Shown: piece after piece, positions 1 to 10,881 of the stretch
How positions within the stretch are numbered: the stretch's first letter is position 1
How the letters are laid out: the number at the start of each line of letters is the position of its first letter
Assembly: GCF_963678975.1 (NCBI RefSeq)
Contig: NC_089277.1
Span: 18,600,257-18,664,256 of the forward strand
Direction: 5' to 3'
DNA from: Dysidea avara
Lineage: Eukaryota; Porifera; Demospongiae; Dictyoceratida; Dysideidae
DNA: 64,000 nucleotides
Notes under the pieces: generated by a model
Databases searched by the model: none
The model's input: the letters and a program-made list of their open reading frames with translations, nothing else
Told to the model about the DNA's origin: nothing
Made by a program: the position numbers and the translations under genes

Positions 1-88
1 CGCCACGAGCAACAAATTAAAGGGCGGGTCGAGCCATGAAAAACCGAGCATAATAATCATTGTGTATACTAATCTACGAGATACTTAC

Positions 89-364
89 GGAGTGCCAGGC
101 AGCTTCTTTTTCTGTATCTGCCACGATGGGTTGGCTGCTTTCAGATAGTTTTCCTCGCCTTTGGGAGACGCACACAAATAGCGTGGTGCACGTGGGTTGA
201 ATCGTGTATACGTCACCACAGAATATTTGCAAAGCGTAACCGGAAAACGTGATCCATAAACTTTTGAAATACGTCACGTTTCTGTACAGCTGTATTGCAG
301 ATTCCGCAATCCTCTGTCCGCCCCCAAAGATACTAACGTAGGTAACACCCACATTAAAAGCTGT
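89..364 (-). CDS. Possible internal exon of an unidentified gene
   Basis: A 92-codon open segment on the minus strand is bounded by a plausible acceptor (a CAG just above position 364) and a strong GTAAGT donor at 83-88, and its length is an exact multiple of three. The product contains the stretches FGGGQRIAESAIQLYRN and SGYALQIFCGDVYTI, which look like folded-protein sequence, but I do not recognise the family. The rest of this gene would lie beyond the window's left edge and possibly upstream to the right. It could be a chance open stretch; the clean donor is the main support. Confidence 0.35.
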
Positions 365-1138
365 CTGCATGTATTTAATCCTATTCTAAAACATTGCAAA
401 GTACTATCATCATAACCCCTCAATTTCACACACGTTTTGTAAAAAAAATCAGTATTACTTCATCACAAAGGTATGCCAATCTGTTGGTAAATCATAACAG
501 CAGCCACTAAATAAGTATATTGTGCGCAAAAAGTCCTCATGAAACGTACAAGTACAAGTTCGTGAGGATACATACATAAAAATTTACATAAATAAAAATA
601 CACAAAGAATTATTGACAAGCATATTGCATTAAATTCGTTCCAAAAATGTTAGTTTAAAAAATAGCAATTAGAAATCCATATTGTTAATCAGGAACCGGT
701 TACTTCATAAGAAACTCGTATTGTCTTCTTGCTCTAAATAAACAAACACTATAAATCAAACAGTATGGTAGCACTGTCTAGTAGGGTTCCCCCTAAAATG
801 AACAGAATCGTACCATAAAACACCATCATAGAAAATATCATGTGCAACAAAAATGAGGGTTCCACCGATACCGATACCTAGCAGTAAATTTTCATTGCTA
901 CAGATACAGATACCAATAATTGCAACACAATTTACACACCTTCCAAGTTAGCTATGTGTGACTGCTCTATTAGGATTTTTATTGTGCAGTGACTGTTCTA
1001 TTAGAATATTTCAATCTTTTCATACAAATATACTAAGTAGCAGTTGCTCAATGTTTAACAAAGCAATTCCTGCACCATTTATGTCCTCAACACTACTTCC
1101 AGCCTGTTATACCTCACGTTTTGCTAGCATAGCATTTA

Positions 1139-1240
1139 TGATGATAGTTATGATGATGAAGATAGTTACGATGATGATGATAGTTACGATGATGATGATA
1201 GTTACGATGATGATAGTTACGATGATGATGAAATTATGAT
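1139..1240. repeat. Imperfect ATG-rich simple repeat
   Basis: About 100 bp consist of interspersed ATGATG triplets and GATAGTTAC units. Read on the plus strand this gives an artificial Met/Thr/Val-rich frame, which is not a gene. Confidence 0.8.
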
Positions 1241-2821
1241 GACGATGATTGGTGCAAGCAGCTATTAATCGGTATCTGAATACCTAAATAATCAAACTGA
1301 TTGATACCAAAATGCCCAATATCAGTTCCGATTTGATACTGATCCAATTATTGGTGGAACACTAACAAAAATCACCTTTACGAAATTCCTGGTCCGGAAA
1401 ACACAAATGGTTAGATATTAAAAAGAAGAAGCGAAAACCAAGTTTGGTCTACCTGCCAACCCGCCAGTCACACCAGTCACAAGGCTAGAGGCCAAACAAA
1501 GCAGCACACGGCCACCTTACCACAATAACAATCTCAGAGGTGGCATCTGGCTCTGCCTTCTGCGCTTTGCCTTTCAATTACATGGCTGTCTTTTCCCTTC
1601 AAGCAAGGCAACCATACAGAGGTATTAATTTTCTGCATTGACACCTTTCTTAGAGGAGCATATTTAGATGCCTTAGAAATGGTACGTACATCAGCACTGC
1701 TTTGAAGTTCAATTAAAATTGAAGTTTCTTACTCACGAAGAGACTCCAACAGAAGTCTCTCAGTACATAAGAGACTCGTGGTTAACCACACCAGTTAATT
1801 TGCACACAAGAATTTATTATCAACTGCTGAAATACGTAATGTATCACCAATCTAGCACAGTAAAATATCTGGTTCTTCAAAAGGCAGGTAAAGTTTCAAG
1901 CTATATTTCCTTTCATGCACGGCACAAAGCATAGCTACGATGTCCTTTTCACTGCTGGTTTACCATTTTCTAAGACAACTAGACACCAATACCAGTAACT
2001 TCGAGGCATACTGCTTCGTAGGAGCTGTTAGAATGACGCAATTGAAACCTCAGCTCTGTCTTGGTTTCTGTTACATCATTCTACCACCTCCTACTCAGCA
2101 TTTGTGCCTTGAAGACACTGGTATTTGGAGTTAAACTATAACAAACACACAAACACAAAAATTGAAGCACTTAAGAGAGCTATGCTTAAAAAGTTAATAA
2201 ACTACTGCAATTAAAGATTACTAACTTACATACAGAACAGAACTCAATCCAGAATATTAAGCTGGGGAGAGGGGGGGAAGAAAGTTGTTTCGGAATGTAG
2301 GGGGAGAGGTGGACATAGGATTATGAGAGAGGATCACACGAAGCACACTCTAGAATGTTAAGCATGAGGTTTTTAGGAGGGGTCTGGGGGCATGCCCCTC
2401 CGCAGGAAAATATATAAAATAAGTGTGAAGACACATGAAATTTTACTGTGATACAACTGAATATTGACCATTTGATTATACAACTTTGGGAAAGGTCAGC
2501 AATAAAACCCTTTCGATTCTAACTACGTATCAAAGCCCTACGTGTAAACTTAAGGGGGAAATATTTAACTCAGAGGGGACCAGTGCATACCCTCCCCCAC
2601 TCCATATTAACCTCTGTCATATATTTTCACTACTTTTTATTGCTGGAACCCTTGAAGTTAATAACTTTTAATAGTACTACTTACTGTGCATAAATGGATC
2701 CCTGGTTGCCAAAACGCAACTCCTTGACTGCTCAATTTGAGTACTTTGGTAATTCTTTTAAAGCGTATGTTCTATTAGAGTAATTTAGCCCTATAATTTT
2801 ATTAGAGTATTTACCGTAAGT

Positions 2822-3063
2822 CCAGGGATTTTTCTAGAAAATAAATTCAGGGGGGGCAATCCGAGTTTTTCAGAAATTGAGGGGGGCAGAACTTAAATTA
2901 GGCTAAATTTGTTTTATTGTAGCTAGCTAGCCATCGACTAAATTTTATGATTTCAAATCAATTTATCATTGTTTCATCATTGGGCTGGTTGAGGCAGAGT
3001 TCAGGGGGGGGGGGGGCAAAATGCCCCCTTTGCCCCCCCCCCCCCCCCTAGAAAAATCTCTGG
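2822..3063. mobile_element. Foldback MITE with G/C homopolymer core
   Basis: The ends are near-perfect 16-bp inverted repeats: CCAGGGATTTTTCTAG on the left and the complement of CCAGAGATTTTTCTAG on the right. The direct pentamer TAAGT lies immediately outside both ends (2817-2821 and 3064-3068), which fits a target-site duplication. Runs of G and C inside (near 3003-3016 and 3033-3048) pair with each other. No coding capacity is visible. The superfamily is not assigned. Confidence 0.7.
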
Positions 3064-3239
3064 TAAGTGTATTTAATTTCGCGGGTAAAATTTTTGCGGT
3101 TTGTGAAAAAATCTAACTAGTTAGTGTATTAAATTTTGTGGGTAAAAAATTTCGTGGTTTAACCTGGGATGGTTTGGATCAAGTGCCCGTCAGTATATAC
3201 CTAATAGTAGAAATTTGTCAGTCCAAAATTATAGCTTAC

Positions 3240-3309
3240 CTCAACACTATAGCAACACAATTGTCAGACTGGACATGATGTGAACATGCAGTACACCGAG
3301 GAGAGCAGC
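3240..3309 (-). CDS. Possible cysteine-rich exon, gene unknown
   Basis: On the minus strand, a 70-bp segment between a pyrimidine-rich acceptor ending CTGTAG and a GTAAGC donor is open in one phase. It encodes CSPRCTACSHHVQSDNC plus a few hydrophobic residues. Cysteine spacing resembles small extracellular modules, but one exon is too short to assign. Its phase does not join the AlaX exon at 3948-4030, so it would be a separate gene or a chance match. Confidence 0.22.
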
Positions 3310-3947
3310 CTACAGTAACGAAATAGAATCAGTTACTGGAGCAACAGATGGTCCCGGAAGGTCTAGTGATGAAACAAACCATACTTTGGGGTTGACTAGC
3401 CACAGGGGAATCTTAGGAGTACACTACAGTATAAACGGGTCGCAGATTCTGTTTTGTTTAGTCTGTGGATTAATTTTCGTGGATCAACTGCATACCACGA
3501 AATCCAGCAAAATTTTATACACCATGAAATGTTCTACGCGTATGGCAATATATTAGCCCTATACAGTACAGGAAAGCTCCTGAGTCTCTAGAACAGATAC
3601 TTTGAGACCAAAATGGTTGATGGTACAGAATAGCAGTACTCTATTATTTCTTCAGACGTTTGCCACCTTACACACACTTTTCTCCAACAAGATGCTCTCG
3701 TTTGTAATCATCCTCAAACAAAGCCCACCATGTTTTATTTAGACACTGATGCCCAATGGTAGTATAATCACCCTAAGGAATCAAGTGCATATGCCTGCAA
3801 GTAGTGTGTATAGTTTTATGGTCTTGTCACTGGCAGCCAAAAATCAAGCAATATTGTATATATGTAGTAACTTTGTGTGTGAAGATTGTGTGTGCGTTGT
3901 GTTGTGTGTGTGCGTGTGCATCCATGATTATGGCAGAATTCCCTTAC

Positions 3948-6900
3948 CTTCTTCATTTTAGTAATAGACATTCCTCCAATCCAGCTGGTATTCTTAACAT
4001 GTGTGCCTCCACAAGGACACTCAGTACCTCCTACATTTACTATCCTCTCTCCTTAAAAATTAAACATGGTTCCATACACAGTAAGTGCAAACAAAATACA
4101 GTGAAACCTGTCTTAATGGCCACCTGTATAGAAAGGCCACCTGTATAGTAAGGCCACCAAGGCCAACTTTAATTTCCTAAAGTGAGAAGTTTATATACTA
4201 AATCACCAGTAACCTGACTATTAAGGAAAAAAAAACTGATTGAAATGACCATCTTAGGCAGGTTCCACTGTACATTTATACCATATATGCATAGCATGTG
4301 TATCTTTCAGAATTTGATGTTCACAGAGTTTTAAAAAAAACTTTAGCTCAAACCCGATGGGTATCAGACAGTACAACAAATTACAAGTACACACCTTTAT
4401 CATTTTGTGACACCACCACTGGAATTTTCTCCTAGAGAACAACATTGATGAGTCACAGAAATACCTTACTACAGTAGAAACACTCCATAGACATTATAAG
4501 CATTGACAGTTGCCTACAGGAGGACTATGAGCATAAGTGGAACCAGGCTGTCTCACTTTCTGGCTAAAATTTTAAGCATGCGACTGACAAATTACGCAGG
4601 TCACTTTGCATACTAGGACTGGGACCAATAGTGAAATTTACCTTCAAACATTCACTAATAAAACATTTGAACATTCGAAGCTTCAGTGTTAGCTTTCAAG
4701 TTACAGGTTTTCTTACATTTATGCACATTTATGCACATCCTTCTTAAGTTTTATCTTTCTAATCCTATTTAATAAGTTTCTAAGCATTTGGAAAATGCAT
4801 AGCAACCGAACTGAACGACGCAATCAATCGATTGCAAATGGGCGTGTCTGTTTTACTGCAATCATGCATAGGAAAACATCAAATAAAGGTGTTTTAAGGC
4901 TACAAATATAGTAACTGCGATGGTTTAAAAGTGGGCATGGCAACAATCACAAAGAGACGAACATAGATGGCGCAAGATGAATAAGCAGCTGCAATAAAGA
5001 CAACAACGTTTAATTGTAATTCTTTTGTAGGCTATGAGTGCATTACGAAGCTTTGAAGTTTACTTAACCTTCAAACCTACGAAACATTCAAAGCTTCGTC
5101 CCAGTCCTATTACATACAAACAACACAGTTGTGGATTTAAAAAGGCCAGGATGGAAGTTGTACCATACCACTGAAAAGCATTCATGCTTTCGCACACTCC
5201 ATAAAGTATTACAAACTCTTTGTAAAACAATACCTGTATAAGTCTGGTTGATTCCTGGTTGAGTTGTTTTATCACCTCATCTCTCTTCTCCACTGGAATA
5301 TTACCAATGTACTCTACATGGAACACATGATTAATAAAAAAAAGTTGACAATATCCTTGAAATGTTTTGAAACTTGAAAATCACATAAACTGTTCACCAA
5401 CATCAAAAAGGGTGCAATTGTAAAGAAGTGACTTGAACATATGTTGAAAATGTGTGTGATGCAAAGATCTGCCAAAACCATTTCTCTGTTCCCTACTTAG
5501 CAACCGTTACTTTGTAGTACTGAAATTATTATACATCATAGAGTATAGGTCAATCAGCTTGCATGTGGGTCAACATACATTAGCTCTAAAATTTTTTAGC
5601 ATATCTGCTAAAGTAGCGGTTACAGTAACTACCTCTGGTTTTCTGTACATAGAAATGATACAATACACACTCACCTACATATGGTCCCTCAGCAAAGTGA
5701 TACCCCTAAATAACCAAAATACAATCATATTATATTTGGTGAACACGATGTACAGTAGGCTTCATAAAAAAACTTTACATTTCAGACCATTTTGATATTC
5801 GCATTACGATGTGTGTTATGGAAGTAAATCACTATTAATTACAAATCGTGTCACAGGCTGTTACGCATACTTTATGCAATGTACAGTCCGTATATATGTA
5901 CATATGGTACATGTGTACCCCTCAAAGGGATGCAATGTCATCTCCTGAGAGTGTGAGCAATTTAAAACTTGCTAATTAAAGGGCATGGCACCTGTTTCAT
6001 TTGTGACTATTTATACCTTATACAGGATGAATACTCAATCGCGATCAAAACTGGTGCCACACCCTTTAATTAACTAGTTTTTTAATCACCCACACTCTTG
6101 CAAGACGATGTTGCGCTTGAGTGGTACTGTATGCATACACTTGTGCTTGTTAATCCATGTATGGTATTTCTTTCCTTGTAAGAATCAATAATCTCTCCCC
6201 AAGATGGATCAATCGAGCGAAGCTGGCGTGCACTATGCTTTAAAATGTTTATTATCATAGTAATAATATAAATGCATATGCATTAGTATTGTTGTATGTA
6301 GCTAGCTAGCAGGAGAATTAAAGCGTCCACCGAGATACACCCACCAAACATCACTATCTAGTAAATTCGTACAATAATTATACAACCAAGTACTAAGAAT
6401 AATACGAAACACGGTTAAAATTACGTCATTAATAATGAATGAATGAATAAATAAATAATAATGTTTGAGAAAACTACAAGGCCTAAGGCTTCGCACTCAC
6501 CGGGAATAGAATCCATGTTGTATGAAGAGATAATCGTATAATGGGTGAATGTTTCCGTGGAGGTGATAGAAACGTATGGCAATTCTATTTAATGCCGATC
6601 AAAACAGCATGTGATATACTAGTCTCGTGCCCAGACCCCACCCACTGCGTTGAGTAGGGTCTGGTGACTAACGCTATGTTTTTGGGCCCGCCGCCATATT
6701 GTTCACGCATTTGTATCCATAGCTATTGTCGGCCATTTTCCTAGTTCCAGCCTATCAAATCTCGTTGTACCTGAATCAAGGCATCCCATTGGTCAGAAAA
6801 GAAAAATGGCGTAGGGCCCAAAACTCCTGCGAATGTCACCAGACCTATGCAAACGCAGTGGGTGGGGTCTGGGCACGAGACTAGTGATATACCCACTACC

Positions 6901-9900
6901 AATCTAGCAGATTCAAATGGGTATTTAGAGCAAATTGCTGTTCAATTGTGTTTGAAAGTGTTGCCAGCTGGCACACTAAGTCTCAAGTCGCCATGCCAGC
7001 TGCCAGTGGATGCACTCGTGTATCGATGGCTGCAGGACACCTGAATAGGTTTGACATGCCAGCTACACAAGGACAGGTATGTTTGTTTGTATTGTAATGT
7101 ACATATGTCTTGTATTTTACTATATTTTTTCTGGCTTGCTAGGCTCTGGTTGGTTTGGTTGTCTGTTTGTACTAATGTATTTTAAAAAATGTGTGGTATG
7201 TTTTAAATGTTTTCTTGTATTTTTTTCCTTTACCTAGCTTACTAGGTTCTGGCTGGCTTGGCTGTCTTCCTTTATCTGGTTCACCTGGCTTGTATACTCC
7301 TACAGTATTGTGCATCTCCTGTAGGTCGTGTATGCATATAGTGTGTACCCATCACTGTGTCATTGCCACACCATTGATGAATCGTATTTAGCTATCGGTG
7401 ACCTCTAGTTGATGTTGATACTGTGCTGCATAGTGGCTGCATAGCTGAGTAACTTTTATCTTCGGTGATGTTGCTAATAATCATGCAATACTGCAATAAT
7501 GTATAGCTCTCTTCTATATGGTTTGTACACATCACTAGGGGGTTGTCGCGTTAGTGTATGTACTTGGTTGTATGTGACACGGTCCATAATGAATAAATAA
7601 ATAATACGAGGCCTAGAGACATAAACTAACTGGGGATCGATTCGCCTGTGAACGCAGGCACAAACGTATAATCGTTGCGCCCGTTCGTGCTGATGACTTG
7701 ACCATATGTGTAATACTATATAACGCCCAGTACCACACCCTTGCTTAATTACAGATTGCATGAAGGAGATTAGCAAATGTCCATAGAGTGACTGCAGGAG
7801 AGCCAGGGGCCACTTTACACGTAAACAAGAAGATTACAAATAAGTTTTTATGTTTGTAACGCCTCAGGTCTCCATGCCAGCTGCCAGTCACATAAAATGT
7901 GTAATTAATTAACAATACAAGAAAACATTAAAACACATGCCACGCTCTTTACAACAGTTACATATAAAATACAAGTAAACAATTTTGTCTTGTGCAGCTG
8001 GCATGGCAAACTTCCTTTGTGTTGGTGTCAGGCAATTCAATACATGCTTAATCTTTTTTGCCTTCACCTGGCTTAGCTACTAGGTTCTGGCTGGCTGGGC
8101 TGTCTTCCTTTATCTGGTTCATCTGGCTTGCATACTCCTACAGTATTGTGTAGCTATCTCCTGCAAGTTGTGTATGCATAATTACAGTGTGTCACCCGTC
8201 ACTGTGCCATTGCTACACCACTGATGAACCTTATTTAGCTCTAGTTGATGTTGATACTGTGCTGTATATTGGCTAATAATTTTTATCTGGTGATGTTGCC
8301 TATAATGTATTGCTGCATACAATACTGCAATAATGTATAGTTCTCTCCTGTATGTTTTGTATACATATACGTTGTACACATCACTGTGCCATTACCACAC
8401 CAATGATGTACTGGCACTTAGCTACTGGTGGCCTTTAGTTACGATGCCACTGTTGTGTTGTATCTGTCACTACTGTGACATATTGAGTTAATTTGGGGAT
8501 CGTGCCTTCACCACCTAATAGCCTCACCAGGGGGCTGTCACGTTGGTGTATGTACTTGGTTGTATGTGACGCGGTCCTAGTAATAATAATAATCATAATA
8601 ATAAACAAATATTATTTACCTTGATCTTGCCACTAAGGTACTCAGACAAAACTAATGGATCCTGCTATGTTAACTGTGGAAGATAGTTGGCTACTCATGC
8701 ACTTCAGTAGAGAGCAATGACAAAGGAGTAGCGGTAAATAAATAGCTCCTGCAGCCGAGCTGGCTGACACAGCAACGTAACCAATCAGAACAGGCCTCAG
8801 CATAGTGATAATGGCGATGGCATCTGACAATCGACGTATTTCACAGCGATAAAGAAGTGACTGTTCTTAACAGTAGCTACAAGGGCAAAAATCAATGGTA
8901 ACAAGGATTAGCTACAGGTATTGCAGCTAGACTAAGTGACGGTGGCGAGTTCTGCTGCTGAGCTCAGCAACAACTCGCAAGGCGAAACATTAACGAAACA
9001 CCGCAACTCTAGTTATAGAGTGAATCATGGATGAACCAGCATAAACTTTTACATATAAACTGTAATTACATCACGCATCACTTTTATATTATTATAAATA
9101 CTCATTAATTAATGCTATTTAACTGCATGTTACAGATTGAATCATAATATGAAGACGATAACGGTACATAAAGTTTTTTTATGAAGCCCATCGTAGTCTT
9201 CACCAATAGGATATTGGAAGTGGGAGTATGTGTGTACGTGTGTGCGTGCGTGTGTGTATCAGTAGAACTGAAAATTACACAACCACTGTTTGTACAAGTA
9301 CAGAAATATTCAAATTGCAAAACTTGATCACACAAACAAATTGTAAACCTCATATCAGTCACTTGATTACACCAATAGAACACCAAATTTATTGTGATGT
9401 ATGCTAATTCATTGGTCACTGTTATTCAGATTACAAAGCAGTAGAAGTTACAAAGTATTGTCCCCAAAACTGTTGCTTGCATGCATGTGCACTCTTTTTA
9501 TTGTGCCTATGTAGTCACCACATACCCAATATATGGCAAAGGTATTGTAATGGTTTACGTAAACTCAACATTGTACTTCTAGTGTGTCGGGCAATAAAAC
9601 AGGTAGTAGGTTTTACAACTCTCTCACCTTGGATGGCTCAAGTTCAGTCCAGCCAAGATTTATGAAAGCAGAGTCCAATAAATGCCCAGCACTGTGTATC
9701 CTGTAGATCAAGAACATACACTATGTACCTACGTAGTGATTGTGATATATTATTACTGCTGAACGTCACATGCTCAAACAAAAGTTGCATTTGCTGCATA
9801 ATAGACCTGTAATAATCACAGCCATAAACCTGGGCTTTGGATAAACACCACGGCTTATATTAAAGTAAGGTACATGGATGTATGTCAACCAGTCAGAAAA

Positions 9901-10375
9901 TAGTGTAATGTCTGCACAGGTTGGCATTAAATACTAGTTGGGAAAGATGATGACACTGGCATGCATTATTATAATGGCCACTTTGAAAATAGTAGCCAAA
10001 TGCTTTTCCATGTTATAATACACGCACACACATATGAACGCGCGCACACGTATGAACGCGCACACACGTATGAACGCGCACACACGTATGAACGTGCACA
10101 CACGTATGAACACACACGCACACACACACACGTATGAACACACACGCACACACACACACACGTATGAACACACACGCACACACACACACACGTATGAACA
10201 CACACGCACACACACGTATGAACACACACGCACACACACGTATGAACACACACGCATGAACACACACGCACACACACGCACACACACACACACGTATGAA
10301 CACACACGCACACACACACGTATGAACACACACGCACACACGTATGAACACACACGCACACACGTATGAACACAC

Positions 10376-10406
<31 letters not shown>

Positions 10407-10517
10407 GAGTCACAGTCACACAGAGTCACAGTCACACACGCCCACACACACACACGTATGCGCACACACACACACACACACAGAGTCACAGTCACACACG
10501 CCCACACACACGTATGT

Positions 10518-10568
<51 letters not shown>

Positions 10569-10605
10569 CACAGTCACAGTCACACACGCCCACACACACG
10601 TATGT

Positions 10606-10692
<87 letters not shown>

Positions 10693-10707
10693 CACAGTCA
10701 GTCACAG

Positions 10708-10749
<42 letters not shown>

Positions 10750-10757
10750 CACAACAC

Positions 10758-10841
<84 letters not shown>

Positions 10842-10846
10842 CACAG

Positions 10847-10881
<35 letters not shown>

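Larger units (their letters stand above)
371..3239. other. Region without a confident gene
   Basis: I see no convincing exon here. The region holds an ATG/ATAG-type imperfect simple repeat (1139-1240), copies of a dispersed palindromic motif near 958-1010 and 2770-2815, a foldback element (2822-3063), and T-rich sequence resembling decayed MITE ends (3064-3170). Open frames at 1719-1934, 1940-2134 and 2486-2671 have no recognisable domains or matching splice signals. Confidence 0.5.

Noticed and set aside
1520-1570. Possible minus exon ending at a GTAAGG donor
   Set aside because: The only open phase needs a weak acceptor, and the segment resembles a dispersed repeat also seen near 27990.
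3675-3745. Candidate last AlaX exon (frame containing TWWALFEDDYKREHL)
   Set aside because: Phase would fit, but the sequence lacks the expected KKG...Y ending and the acceptor tract is poor.
9105-9419. Minus frame as the AlaX exon after HSAGHLLD
   Set aside because: A HFQYPIGE-like stretch looked promising, but no acceptor exists and the true continuation ([10 protein letters not shown]) is at 5675-5705.
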